From Symsagittifera roscoffensis (lineage: Eukaryota > Xenacoelomorpha > Acoela > Convolutidae), in NCBI RefSeq assembly GCF_963678635.1, contig NC_087063.1, positions 46,666,101 through 46,730,100 on the forward strand: a stretch of DNA of 64,000 bases. Reading direction: 5' to 3'. The translations under genes were made by a program, and so were the position numbers. The notes under the pieces were generated by a model that was given only the letters and a program-made list of their open reading frames with translations, did not search any database and was not told the DNA's origin. Shown here in pieces: positions 45,262 to 55,185 of the stretch (position 1 is its first letter; each line of letters opens with the position of its first letter).

Positions 45262-47853
45262 ATGCAGCGCAGGGACTCGTTAGGGTCGACTACTAAAATT
45301 CCCAGGCTAAGCAAGGGAAGCACGCGGAAATTTAGAACTAGGCGTAGCCAAACCTCGTTTAGCAGCGCTTCCGACGCGTTTGCTGAAGACGAATCGACTA
45401 AAGGTCAACCTGATCTTTCAGTGATCGAAATGAGACTAAGGAGCGAGAAAAACCTTGATGGCAATCAAGGGCGGAGAGCCGAGGCCGAGCCTGCGAGCGA
45501 AACGCCGGTGGATCCCTTTGACGAAGGGGAGCGAACGCTCATTCGACCCGACTTTGAGCCAGACGGGGTCCTCGAGCGAGAGGAAGTCGAGAGGACAGAG
45601 GAGACCTCGGAGCGTCCCGAGGTCGAACCTCGGGAGGAAGTGTTGTACAGGGGAATGTCCAAATCAGAGACTAAGAGCTATAAATGGAGAAAGGAACCTT
45701 CACATCTGACAAGTGCACACTCATCCTTGGCCAAACAGAGTAACAACGCGATGATGTCGAGTATGAGTCCGGGTGAAGAGCAGACGTTCTCGAAGGCCAA
45801 GAAGAGTTGGAAGTCCTTGTACGACGAACGCATGGCGTCACAACCAACTGTAGGTTTGACTTCCAGTGATGACTACCCGGAGATAACCCATCCGGATGTG
45901 AACTTCACACCGTGCCCAAGGAACGACATGAGCAGGGAGGCATCTTCTGCCTCGCCGACCAGGCCTATGTCAGATGGGATAACGATGGGAGCATCATCAA
46001 CGTTTGACAGACTGATGACGTCAATGCACAAGCAAAAGGGCGGTGCGTCATCAAGTACTAGGCTACAGCCACAGTTGACCTCGTCTTCTCTGGGGCTAAC
46101 CCCGCCACTGGGGGCAGCTGGTGACATAAGTGATATGTTCGCTGGTGTGATGAATGGCCTGGATGAATTGAGGCGAGACATGACTAAGCGGATAGATCAA
46201 GTTGACGAGAGAGCTCACCATGGTCGAGAGAATTTGAAAGATGAGCTAACGCACGTGAAGTCGCAGGCGAGGTTTGATCAGGCTCAATTGATTCGTGACA
46301 CCGATCAATGCCTGGCCGAGAGCCTGGCTCAGGCAAACAAAGAGTCAAAGGAAAGAGAGGCTAGGATGACAAGAGAGATCGAGCGATTGTTGAATGATCA
46401 TGATAATACCTACGCCCAAACGATGACTGGCCTGGAAAGGAGGTTGGACGCCAAATCTGACTTGATGATGCGGAAGCTTGACGCGATCCTGAATGGGAAT
46501 AATTGGCAGGAGCATTCCAACTCAAGGGAGCGCTCACGCCATGCGAATGTTGGAAATGGTACGGGCAACAGTGCCAGAGCCCAGCAAGGCTCGAGAACGA
46601 ACTACGAACATAGAAACAAGGAGCGGCCAAGGGCAGCCCCGCAGAGGCCTGGCTGGACAAATCCAGTCCCACCGGAGGCAGATGCCACCCCGGAGACAAG
46701 ATTGCCAACCGTGCCACAAGTCAGTTCAGTACCAGATCTGACTACAGTCTCACAAGACACAACGATGTATGCCTCGATGTTTGAGCCTCTGAACAGATCT
46801 CTTGAAACATTCATCACCAAGCTCTCGAAGTCAACCGAGAGAGGAGAGAGGTCAAGAAGAACACTGAAAAAGCCGAAGTCATATAAAGACGAGTCAGACG
46901 GCTGCATTGATACTTGGATAGAGGTGATGAAGTTACATTTTGAGGAAGAGAATCTCTCCAAGAAACAAGAGTGCAGCGCGCTGACGAGCAACCTGGAGGG
47001 TACTGCATTAAATTGTGTAATGGCGAAAAGAGCCAATGAGAGAGACAGCGCTCGCAAGATATTCGACATCCTGCTGAATCGTTTCGGCTCTGGAGTACAA
47101 GGGCACCAGGCCATGGTGAAGTTCGAGAAGAGGCGTCAGAGAGATGAAGAATCAATAGATAAATTCTTGGACGACCTTGAATTGCTCAGGAGGAGGAGCA
47201 ACCCGGATGAGAGAATATCCGAACGAAACTTGGCGATCGCTTCGAAGTTCATGGATGGTGTAAGGAGTGAGGAGTTGAAGACGATGTTGGCCACTCACTT
47301 CACCCTGTCGCTTGACCAGGTACCCACGCCCGACGACTTGCGTATGAAGTCACGCGAGTATTTACTGATAAAACCGAGGGCGCAAAACCGTTACAGCAAT
47401 TATGGCAACTATAGCGGGACAAACACTGGTGCGAATTCCAGTTGGTACAAACCTCGCGATGACATGGACAAGAGGAGGTCGTGTGCGAATTGTGGTTCGA
47501 TGGACCATCACGTTTCTGCGTGTTCTGCATACAAACAGAACATGAAGGCCATAGGCTACTTTCTCGAGGACGCTGACGCGACCGACGAGAATCATGAAGA
47601 GTACGTGAGAGGGCTCATCATGAAATATGGTCCGAGGTGTTTCTTCTGTAATTTGGAGGGACACTTCAAGTCGGATTGTACTCAATTTTGGGACGCAGTA
47701 GCGGACGCGAAACATCCCCGCCACGAAGAGGCGCTTTCGGGTGTCAAGGCCAGTCGAGCACGTCTGATGAACGAGGCTGAATCTCGGAGAAAGGAGACGA
47801 CACCGAGCACTTTCACGACTAAAAGGTTAAGACATGGCCTGACGAGGGGGTAG
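45262..47853 (+). CDS. gag: Gag polyprotein of the large gypsy element
   Basis: 863 residues from the ATG at 45262 (the frame extends upstream to 45202 without an ATG). The N-terminal 300 residues are acidic, Ser/Pro-rich and probably disordered. A coiled-coil-like segment spans about residues 295-415 (LDELRRDMTKRIDQVDERAH onward). The capsid fold lies at about 545-690 (CIDTWIEVMKLHFEEE, KFEKRRQRDEESIDKFLDDL). Two perfect CX2CX4HX4C knuckles are at about 740 and 792 (CANCGSMDHHVSAC, CFFCNLEGHFKSDC). This is the structural protein that forms particles and binds the RNA. It is longer than typical Ty3 Gag because of the N-terminal extension. It ends GGG TAG within a G5 run, where the next frame overlaps by 31 nt. 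Confidence 0.92.
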   Translation: MQRRDSLGSTTKIPRLSKGSTRKFRTRRSQTSFSSASDAFAEDESTKGQPDLSVIEMRLRSEKNLDGNQGRRAEAEPASETPVDPFDEGERTLIRPDFEPDGVLEREEVERTEETSERPEVEPREEVLYRGMSKSETKSYKWRKEPSHLTSAHSSLAKQSNNAMMSSMSPGEEQTFSKAKKSWKSLYDERMASQPTVGLTSSDDYPEITHPDVNFTPCPRNDMSREASSASPTRPMSDGITMGASSTFDRLMTSMHKQKGGASSSTRLQPQLTSSSLGLTPPLGAAGDISDMFAGVMNGLDELRRDMTKRIDQVDERAHHGRENLKDELTHVKSQARFDQAQLIRDTDQCLAESLAQANKESKEREARMTREIERLLNDHDNTYAQTMTGLERRLDAKSDLMMRKLDAILNGNNWQEHSNSRERSRHANVGNGTGNSARAQQGSRTNYEHRNKERPRAAPQRPGWTNPVPPEADATPETRLPTVPQVSSVPDLTTVSQDTTMYASMFEPLNRSLETFITKLSKSTERGERSRRTLKKPKSYKDESDGCIDTWIEVMKLHFEEENLSKKQECSALTSNLEGTALNCVMAKRANERDSARKIFDILLNRFGSGVQGHQAMVKFEKRRQRDEESIDKFLDDLELLRRRSNPDERISERNLAIASKFMDGVRSEELKTMLATHFTLSLDQVPTPDDLRMKSREYLLIKPRAQNRYSNYGNYSGTNTGANSSWYKPRDDMDKRRSCANCGSMDHHVSACSAYKQNMKAIGYFLEDADATDENHEEYVRGLIMKYGPRCFFCNLEGHFKSDCTQFWDAVADAKHPRHEEALSGVKASRARLMNEAESRRKETTPSTFTTKRLRHGLTRG

Positions 47854-48296
47854 CCTCGAACCTCGAAACAGAGTCGTCTAGCCCACTCAAGGTGGATTAC
47901 GGCTTGGCGGCAAGGACAGCTCTGCAGAATGTCAAACAAGACCTAGCCACGAAAGAAGTGGAGCAATGGGTAAGGTCGGAGCTGGAGAGCACAGATCTTC
48001 GGGAAAGTCTTAATGTCCTGAGTAAGACGACAAGAGCAGAAGACGAAAAAGAGCCCAAGAAACAGGGACTAAAACTGAACGTTATATCTGGCAAGACTTT
48101 CGGCATGACGAAGGCAGGGACCAAAATAATGTCTATCTTCTCAGTCGCAGGGCACCAGGTGGTCAAGAACTTGAGTGAACCATCCGAGATTACACTAATC
48201 CACCTGGACATCTATGCCGACTACCTGAAGGAGAAGGATCCCAAACTGGACTCCAGGGCAGTGCGAGCGCTGCTCACAACGGGAGGTCCGAGCTGA
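47823..48296 (+). CDS. Small ORF in the -1 frame between gag and pol
   Basis: The frame opens at 47823, inside gag, and closes with TGA at 48294-48296, with no ATG near its start. It is -1 relative to gag, so it is probably made by -1 frameshifting in the overlap; the gggggtag at the gag stop would allow re-pairing of a Gly codon. About 150 residues, highly charged (Lys/Glu), with TALQNVKQDLATKEVEQWVR and then LNVISGKTFGMTKAG. No family recognised. It precedes the protease, so it could be a Pol N-terminal spacer. Its stop overlaps the pol start as TGATG. Confidence 0.65.
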   Translation, partial: KVKTWPDEGVASNLETESSSPLKVDYGLAARTALQNVKQDLATKEVEQWVRSELESTDLRESLNVLSKTTRAEDEKEPKKQGLKLNVISGKTFGMTKAGTKIMSIFSVAGHQVVKNLSEPSEITLIHLDIYADYLKEKDPKLDSRAVRALLTTGGPS

Positions 48297-51200
48297 TGAA
48301 AGTGGACGGACATTATATCGATGTCCATGGCCCTTACCCGATTCTGATGAACGTGGATGGCATCAATATCTACACGAAAGCTCACATAACTGATGCGAAC
48401 GATCAGGTTGGCCGGATATACATTGGTCAAGAGGAGCTGAAGGTCAGACGAATCGGACACAACGCGATGCTCGAACAAGATGCTGTGCATATTGGTTGCG
48501 AGGCAGATCTGGCCGCACACGTTCTGGACGTGCAAGGCAGACAACTTTCAGTAAAGGGGCTGCTAGACACGGGAGCAGTGGTTAGTGTCATGCCAGTCAA
48601 AACTTGGACCGACATGGGTTTTGAAAGATCGGATCTCATACCGACAAACATCAGGTTGGCAGCTGCCAATCAGGGAGCGATCTATGTCGCCGGACGAACC
48701 CCGATCATCTCACTGCAGCTTGGAGGAAGACATCTTTGGATGAGCTTCCTAGTAGTAGAGAATTTGGATGAATCCGACCAGTTCATCCTAGGAAGGGATT
48801 TCGTTCGCAACTTTGACGTCACGATTGATCTCAATGACGGATTGATTAGGATCAAGGATCCTGAAAGAAAGTATGAGAAAAGACCCCTTAATAAGATATT
48901 AATTAATCAGGCCAAGGTGCCGATTTTTCTGGATCGAAAAGTTAGATTAAAACCGAACCAAGCCGTAGTAGCGACGTTTAGGATGAGGAACTTGAATGAA
49001 CTCAGCAATGACAGACAGGTGTGTCTGGTACCAAATCCAAACAGTAAAAGCTCGGCTATTTTAGGAAGAAGCTTCTCACTCACTCAGAGCGGACTGTGTG
49101 TGAGTGTGTTATTGAACACAGAAGCAACAACAGTGACAATACAGAGGGGAAAGAAACTTGGCTACGCTTTGCCTCTGAACACAGACTTTCTGAGTGTGGA
49201 AAACTTGAAGAAGTTTGACGTAACTAAATGTCCATTACATGCGAACCAAGAATGTATAATGAAAAGAGTAATTGAATTGAAATCTTCTAGGAAATTGTTT
49301 TCAATGAAGTCGGAAACAGATGATGGGCTGTCTAGTTGTTCCAACTTTCCTGAGAGGCCGACGGAAGCAGAGTTAGCAGCGAATAGGCCTGTCCTACCTG
49401 AGATAGAACATCTGAAGGGTAAAATATCTGACAAGGAACTAGATTCGCTTAGGGCGGTGCTAGATCGGAACGCAGACGTTTTTTCAAAGCATAAGGCCGA
49501 TATAGGTTGTTGCAATTTTGTAGAGCACGAGATTGAGATAGAAGAGGGCTCGGTACCTCATAGGGAAGGGGCGAGAAGAATGACCCCAAATAAGTCAGAA
49601 GCGTGTAGGAAGGAAATTGAAATGTTAATGGAGTACGACATGATTGAGCCGTCGAAGTCCCCATGGGCTTGTGGCGTGGTCATGGCGAAAAAGAAAGGGG
49701 GGCAACTCAGGTTTTGTTGTGATTTCCGTTATCTGAACGCAGTGACTATAAAAGACGCATACCCCATTCCCCGCATCGATGAGAGCCTATCCAAGCTGGG
49801 AGACGCTAAGTTCTTCACGACGTTGGATTTGGGCTCAGCATTCTGGCAAGTGCCACTCAGAAAGCAAGATCGAGAGAAAACAGGTTTCGCGTGTGAGCTG
49901 GGACTATTCCAGTGGAAGAGGATGCCATTCGGATTGTGCAACGCGACGGCCACATTCCAGCGACTGATGGCTCAGGCACTCACGAGCGTCACTAAGAAAT
50001 ACGGGAATCTCATCATGTGTTATGTCGATGATGTTGTGATTGCAACACCAACCCTAGAAGACCACATAGAGAGGTTGGAGGAGGTGTTTTCTTGCATGAA
50101 GCAGGCGGGTCTGAAATGCAAACCCTCTAAGTGTGAAATCCTCAGGGATTCCATAAAGTATTTGGGCCGCCTGGTTGACAAACATGGAGTGAGACCAGAT
50201 CCTGAAGCGGTTGAAGCGGTGTTGACCTGGAAGGCACCTAAAACAGATACACAGTTGATGAGTTTTCTGGGATTCGCCAATTATTATCGTGAGTTCATCA
50301 AGGGGTATGCTGACAAAATATACCCCATGCAGAGATTGATGAGAAACAAGGGCAAAAAGTTCACCTGGACGGATGAGGCACAAGTCTCATTTAAAAACAT
50401 CAAACGTGAACTTTGCGAGGCACCGGTCCTCGGCATGCCAACGGAGAAGGGAATGTTCGTGCTGGACACGGATGCATCAGTGGTTGCGATACCAGGCATA
50501 CTTCACCAAGAGCAGGAGTGGAACGGGAGAACGGTTCTTCGTCCGATAGCTTATGGAAGTAAAGTCCTGAGTGACACTGAGATGAAGTACGGCGCACCAA
50601 AAGCGGAGATGTTTGCTGTGATCACATTCGTGGAAAAATACAGGGCCTACCTGGGGAGTGCTCCATTCAAGTTACGTGTGGACAATCGTGCCCTTGCCTG
50701 GTTGAAAACCTATTCGATGGATCAAAGCTACATTGGTCGTTGGATCGTGCGCTTGGATGGATACCACATGATCATAGAGCACCGTACCCGTGACAAGCAC
50801 CAGAACGCAGATAGCCTCAGTAAAAAGACAGAATTTTATGAGCGCCTCGAGGAGAAGCAAGCTAACCAATCAGAGATCAAAGAGGGGTTTTCCTTTCTGG
50901 ACAAAGAAACCTACGATAAGCTGCCACTTACTAGGTGGTTAGACAAATCAGGACATCCTATACCTGGACACCCTGACCTTCCAGTGGAGACGGCCGCGGA
51001 GATAAAGCTTTTAGCCAGAAGCGAACCCGTTCCGTTGGACCTGCTAGTCCGATCCAACTTGGTACAGCAAGAACTGACCAGGCTGGGTATAAACAGCATC
51101 GCTTTATTGAATAAGGCGGTGAACGTGGCGCCGGACGTCATGGGAAAACTCCGTGACTTGTTGGATAGGGAAGTGAATAGGCATGATCGTGAATGGATGG

Positions 51201-54200
51201 AGACCATGCAGAGGTTGACTGTCACCGAGAGAACAGAGAAGAGGCCAGTGTCCATTCGCAGCCGAGGCGTTGAACGGGATTGCAGGTCGATCGTCAACCA
51301 GCTGGTGACCTCGATGCCGAAAGAAGTATTGTTGAGAACTTCGTTCACTGAATATGGAACATCGAATCAAAACCAAGCTACTGAGGAAGTCAGGATCAGG
51401 TCGAAATCTAGCTTCACGAGGAGAGTGCACTTCACGGATGCAAAAGAGGAATATGAGCCAAGCCCAGATTGTTCGTCCATGGACGAGACAATGTCCGGGG
51501 AGTCTGACACCTTCGAGCCAGTCAAGGACGTCTCCTCTGATGAGTCAGACACCTTTGAGCCCGTGCAGGACGACTTGTCCGGGGAGAGGTTGACTAGACC
51601 ACCTAGGGGCAGAATTTTGTCCGGGGAGTCGGGTTCAAAGCGACCGATGGACAGAGTTTTGTCCGGGGAGTCAAGAAACATCTCAGACAACTTGGAATAT
51701 GATGTTGAGGAATCAGTCGTTTCAAGTGGTGACTCGAGACCCCAGTCCGGGGATAACACGTCTGAAACAACTTCCAATTCCGATGTGTCAGAGATAGCAA
51801 TCCACTCCTTATTGGTAGACTGGAAGCAGCGTGGGCTGGACCGAGAAACACATCAGGATCCAGACAGGGACAGATACACCTCAGATGAAGAGGGCACTGT
51901 GGTAGATAATGCCGCAGACGAGCTCGAGCTGATAGCAGTTTCAAAACGCCCAACCAGATTGCTGCCACATGGTACGGTCGTCCGTACCAATCTGGAACCA
52001 TCTGTGCAAGAAGCGACGCCTTTGAAAAAGATATGGTGTGTCAAGTTGATGGACGATGCTCATGCTCCGGAGATAATGAGTGGGCAAATGAACGTGGTGA
52101 AGACGTATTTGAAAGCCAGGTACAGGCTGTCGGATCTCCTGAGGGCTCAACGAAATGATAGAATGACGAGCAGTCTGAAAAGATGGATCGAGAATGGAGC
52201 ACCTGACAAGGGAGACTTGGAAGAAGACAGCTACAAAATCCTGAAGCAATTTTACCTGAAGAGGAAAGACTTGTTGTACCTGAATAAGGACGGAATCGTA
52301 GCCTGTAAGCGCAAGGAGGAGGACAAGGTCCTTTATAAATACAATTCAATAGTGTTACCACAGTTGTACCAGACTGAATTGCTCTTTCGCTCACATGATC
52401 AGATGGGACATCAAGGCGTGGACAAAGTGTATAACAGGATACAAAAACGATTCGAATGGCCGGGATTGAAGAAGGCTTGTGAGAAATGGATAGCCGCATG
52501 CCTGTCTTGTCAACAGGCAAAGGATCCCAGGAAACTAAGGTTCCCCCTACAGTCAATAGAATCGTCAGGTTTCAACGAAGTGGTGCAAATTGATCATCAG
52601 AAAATCTGCATGACAGCAACGGGCTATAATCAGGTGCTGGTAATGATCGACCATTTTACAAAGTATGCGGAGGCAGCACCCTGCATGACAGCGTCGGCAG
52701 AAGAAACATGCGATCATTTGATAAACGTGTGGATAGCAAGGCATGGCTGCCCCATCACGTTCCAATCGGACAATGGCAAAGCATTCGTAGGTGATCTCAC
52801 GAAAGAGTTAATGAAAAGGTCGCAGGTAGCGCAGGCCCACTCGACCACTTATCACCCGCAAACGAATGGCCTAGTCGAGAGGCAGAATCGCACACTGGTA
52901 TCCATGTTGAGAGTCTACTGCTCACGCTATATGGATGACTGGGACAAGCACTTGCCGCAAGTGATGGGTGCTTACAACAGCACGGAGCATTCCACCACGG
53001 GAATAAGCCCACATATGATGCTGACGGGTCATGAAAAAGCACTCCCGTTAACGTTCTTCTACCCTGAATATGAAGGGAAGAGGACAGCACCGCAAACGTA
53101 CGTGCGGGACGTTATTAGAAGACAACAGGACCTCAATGACTTATGCAGGAGGAATACGCAACAGGCGCAGATTAGACAAAAAAGGAGGTTCGATAAAAGG
53201 ACGGCCGATGCAAAAGCCTACTCAGTTGGCGACTACGTCTGGGTGTTCCAGGAAGTGGTTCCACCAAAAGGAACCAAGAAACTATTAAAGAAATGGCGTG
53301 GTCCATTTCAGATAACAGAGGTGCATCAAGGAGGTCGTTTTTATCGGCTGAGCACCGGAAGAGCGGCTCATTACGAGAATATCAAACCACACAACGCCTC
53401 GTCCGAGGATTGGTGCATCCCAGCGGACATGCAAGAGGGAGACTATTTAATAGTGGATCCTGCTTGTGAAGTGAATGAAAGGGGTACTCGCGACAAGAAC
53501 GACGGGAATGAGATGGTGGACAATTGTGATCTACCACTGGATCTCGAGTTGACTGAGCGAGTAGAGGTGGACGACGAAACTCTACCCTATGCCGAAGAAG
53601 ACTGGGATTGCCCGGAACAAACCGAAATTGACAAAGGAATACAGCCTGACTTTCCGCTCACTATGGAGACACGCCAAAGTAAGAGGGGAAAAAACCAGAA
53701 GAAATACAATCCGTATGGCGAGGACTTCGTTGTAGACCGGATAGTAGTGAGTGATGTCATAGACTCGCTGGTGGGGCTGGACGAAGTAGCGACGCTAGAA
53801 GAAATCGACCTTGTGAACGATATGGATCAAGATTGGATCGACGATCGATCAGAACCGGAAGTGGAGTTCGAACCAGAAGCGGAACAGACTCATGAGCAAG
53901 AACTAACAAACTTGCGCGTGCTCGAATGGCTCCACGATCTGCCGACAGATCCAAAAGAGACGATCCTGACGATTCAGGACGTCGACAGAGACGGCGTCAA
54001 ATACATCAGTCATGACAATACCGAGTCCAACTGGGTCGCCCCAGATGGTCCTCTACGTGTTCCACAATCCAACCTCGGTCTCCTAGACTTTGGGCGATCG
54101 ACGGGGACGTCGATGGATATTTTTGTCCGGGGAGTGGGGGTAGGACTCACCCACACCGAAAACCTCATAATAAAAAAATTGAAATCGGCAAGAGAAACCG

Positions 54201-54526
54201 GAGAACTAGAGACAGAGGGCGAGAATGCTAAGAAACCACCTTTTGGACGAATCTTTGAATCGTATTTTGATCTACCGAACCATTATTCGAACAATATCGT
54301 TATAACGGACAGCGATTTCATACTCACGGAACGCACGTGCGCCATAGCGATAACTGCGGACGTAAGCTTCAAAACAGCATTAGCGGCCGACTTTAAAAGA
54401 GAGTACAAGAATATCGAGTTTTTATGGAAACAGAGGCCGGGTGTAGGAGGAATGATAGCGTTACCCCCTGTTGCATCACAGATACCAGGGAAATATTTGT
54501 GTTTTTTTGGTTACGAAAGCTACTGA
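48296..54526 (+). CDS. pol: Pol polyprotein: protease, RT, RNase H, integrase, GPF, C-terminal macro-like domain
   Basis: 2076 residues. Domains in order: aspartic protease with LLDTGAVVSVMP (about 90) and FILGRDF (about 165); reverse transcriptase (about 449-640) with FCCDFRYLNAVTIKDAYPIP, TTLDLGSAFWQVPL and YVDD (about 575); RNase H from VLDTDAS (about 721) with VDNRALAWL; a 450-residue spacer with acidic SGES repeats (51480-51760); integrase with the HHCC finger (SHDQMGHQG, CLSCQQAK) and D,D-35-E (QIDHQ, SDNGKAF, GLVERQNR; about 1432, 1491, 1527); GPF block KKWRGPFQITEVH (about 1667); an acidic tail; and then from about 1980 the N-terminal half of a macro domain (ERTCAIAITADVSFK, WKQRPGVGGMIALPP). 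All catalytic residues are present. It starts at the TGATG overlap. Confidence 0.93.
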   Translation: MKVDGHYIDVHGPYPILMNVDGINIYTKAHITDANDQVGRIYIGQEELKVRRIGHNAMLEQDAVHIGCEADLAAHVLDVQGRQLSVKGLLDTGAVVSVMPVKTWTDMGFERSDLIPTNIRLAAANQGAIYVAGRTPIISLQLGGRHLWMSFLVVENLDESDQFILGRDFVRNFDVTIDLNDGLIRIKDPERKYEKRPLNKILINQAKVPIFLDRKVRLKPNQAVVATFRMRNLNELSNDRQVCLVPNPNSKSSAILGRSFSLTQSGLCVSVLLNTEATTVTIQRGKKLGYALPLNTDFLSVENLKKFDVTKCPLHANQECIMKRVIELKSSRKLFSMKSETDDGLSSCSNFPERPTEAELAANRPVLPEIEHLKGKISDKELDSLRAVLDRNADVFSKHKADIGCCNFVEHEIEIEEGSVPHREGARRMTPNKSEACRKEIEMLMEYDMIEPSKSPWACGVVMAKKKGGQLRFCCDFRYLNAVTIKDAYPIPRIDESLSKLGDAKFFTTLDLGSAFWQVPLRKQDREKTGFACELGLFQWKRMPFGLCNATATFQRLMAQALTSVTKKYGNLIMCYVDDVVIATPTLEDHIERLEEVFSCMKQAGLKCKPSKCEILRDSIKYLGRLVDKHGVRPDPEAVEAVLTWKAPKTDTQLMSFLGFANYYREFIKGYADKIYPMQRLMRNKGKKFTWTDEAQVSFKNIKRELCEAPVLGMPTEKGMFVLDTDASVVAIPGILHQEQEWNGRTVLRPIAYGSKVLSDTEMKYGAPKAEMFAVITFVEKYRAYLGSAPFKLRVDNRALAWLKTYSMDQSYIGRWIVRLDGYHMIIEHRTRDKHQNADSLSKKTEFYERLEEKQANQSEIKEGFSFLDKETYDKLPLTRWLDKSGHPIPGHPDLPVETAAEIKLLARSEPVPLDLLVRSNLVQQELTRLGINSIALLNKAVNVAPDVMGKLRDLLDREVNRHDREWMETMQRLTVTERTEKRPVSIRSRGVERDCRSIVNQLVTSMPKEVLLRTSFTEYGTSNQNQATEEVRIRSKSSFTRRVHFTDAKEEYEPSPDCSSMDETMSGESDTFEPVKDVSSDESDTFEPVQDDLSGERLTRPPRGRILSGESGSKRPMDRVLSGESRNISDNLEYDVEESVVSSGDSRPQSGDNTSETTSNSDVSEIAIHSLLVDWKQRGLDRETHQDPDRDRYTSDEEGTVVDNAADELELIAVSKRPTRLLPHGTVVRTNLEPSVQEATPLKKIWCVKLMDDAHAPEIMSGQMNVVKTYLKARYRLSDLLRAQRNDRMTSSLKRWIENGAPDKGDLEEDSYKILKQFYLKRKDLLYLNKDGIVACKRKEEDKVLYKYNSIVLPQLYQTELLFRSHDQMGHQGVDKVYNRIQKRFEWPGLKKACEKWIAACLSCQQAKDPRKLRFPLQSIESSGFNEVVQIDHQKICMTATGYNQVLVMIDHFTKYAEAAPCMTASAEETCDHLINVWIARHGCPITFQSDNGKAFVGDLTKELMKRSQVAQAHSTTYHPQTNGLVERQNRTLVSMLRVYCSRYMDDWDKHLPQVMGAYNSTEHSTTGISPHMMLTGHEKALPLTFFYPEYEGKRTAPQTYVRDVIRRQQDLNDLCRRNTQQAQIRQKRRFDKRTADAKAYSVGDYVWVFQEVVPPKGTKKLLKKWRGPFQITEVHQGGRFYRLSTGRAAHYENIKPHNASSEDWCIPADMQEGDYLIVDPACEVNERGTRDKNDGNEMVDNCDLPLDLELTERVEVDDETLPYAEEDWDCPEQTEIDKGIQPDFPLTMETRQSKRGKNQKKYNPYGEDFVVDRIVVSDVIDSLVGLDEVATLEEIDLVNDMDQDWIDDRSEPEVEFEPEAEQTHEQELTNLRVLEWLHDLPTDPKETILTIQDVDRDGVKYISHDNTESNWVAPDGPLRVPQSNLGLLDFGRSTGTSMDIFVRGVGVGLTHTENLIIKKLKSARETGELETEGENAKKPPFGRIFESYFDLPNHYSNNIVITDSDFILTERTCAIAITADVSFKTALAADFKREYKNIEFLWKQRPGVGGMIALPPVASQIPGKYLCFFGYESY

Positions 54527-54743
54527 TAGGCAACACGTGAATCCGGAGAGCTTGGTGTTGGCCTTGACTCGACTTAGGGATTTCCTGGTTGAGAGAGGTG
54601 TGACCTCTCTCTCGTTGCCAGTATACGATCCTAATAGGGGAAAGCTACATCCGAGAGAGTTGTACGCTCTTGTGCATGTGATATTTTCAGAGACTGACAT
54701 AGAGGTTTACTTACATAAAAAATACTATCTGAGCATATGCTAA
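54502..54743 (+). other. Second half of the macro-like domain, in the +1 frame relative to pol
   Basis: At the T7 run (54502-54508) the pol frame reaches a stop within six codons, while the +1 frame continues the macro-domain text. It gives LVTKATDRQHVNPESLVLAL and RLRDFLVERGVTSLSLPVYD, and ends near FSETDIEVYLHK, closing with TAA at 54741-54743. The order (strand, VTK, helix, SLSLP strand, final helix and IxVY strand) matches TARG1/OARD1-type macro domains. The GCGxD loop of that family is replaced by YDPNRGKLH. This is a homopolymer sequencing error, a mutation, or programmed frameshifting. Confidence 0.7.
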
Positions 54744-55185
54744 GAATTGCGCTCGGCGATAAGTGGTTTTTATTAAGTTGCTCGATAAGAATCAGAGTCA
54801 AGTTTTAGGTTAGGTTTTAGGTACAGTATTAGGGATTAGGTTTTTATATGAAAGTATAGGTGTGTGATGTTTATGTGTTTATGTTATGTTATTGTTATGA
54901 TATGTTTTATGTTTGTGTCATCAAGGTGACAGCGCTTATTCGTGCTACTCTGACAAAGATAAAGGTGGACGATCCACCTTGGTGCTAAATTTTAAATCAG
55001 AATTGTGAAGAGAATTTCAATGGAGAGTTTTAAAGAATTGATTGATGTTGCATCCAAAAATGATGGTTCTAAGTCGCGACCTGTTTTTTAGATCTTGATT
55101 GATCGAAAATTGTTTACTGAACACTGAATCAGAGGAGACAGAAAGAAATTACACGACACGACAAGAAGAATCAACACGAAAAGAA
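54744..55185 (+). promoter_or_regulatory. Spacer between pol and the giant reading frame
   Basis: Short TTAGG-like direct repeats (ttaggttaggttttagg) near 54805 are followed by a TATA-like ttatatgaa near 54845. A perfect hairpin AAGGTGGA-cga-TCCACCTT is at about 54963-54981. A separate or spliced mRNA for the next frame could use this region. No acceptor or promoter can be proved from sequence. Confidence 0.35.

Noticed and set aside
54471..54743. Independent 90-aa gene after pol
   Set aside because: Its text continues the macro-like domain of pol across the T7 run, so it is better read as the displaced C-terminal half.
44959..54935. 11-nt complementarity between the leader (cgctgtcacct) and the pol-ORF spacer
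   Set aside because: A match of this length between two such regions is expected about by chance; no supporting structure.
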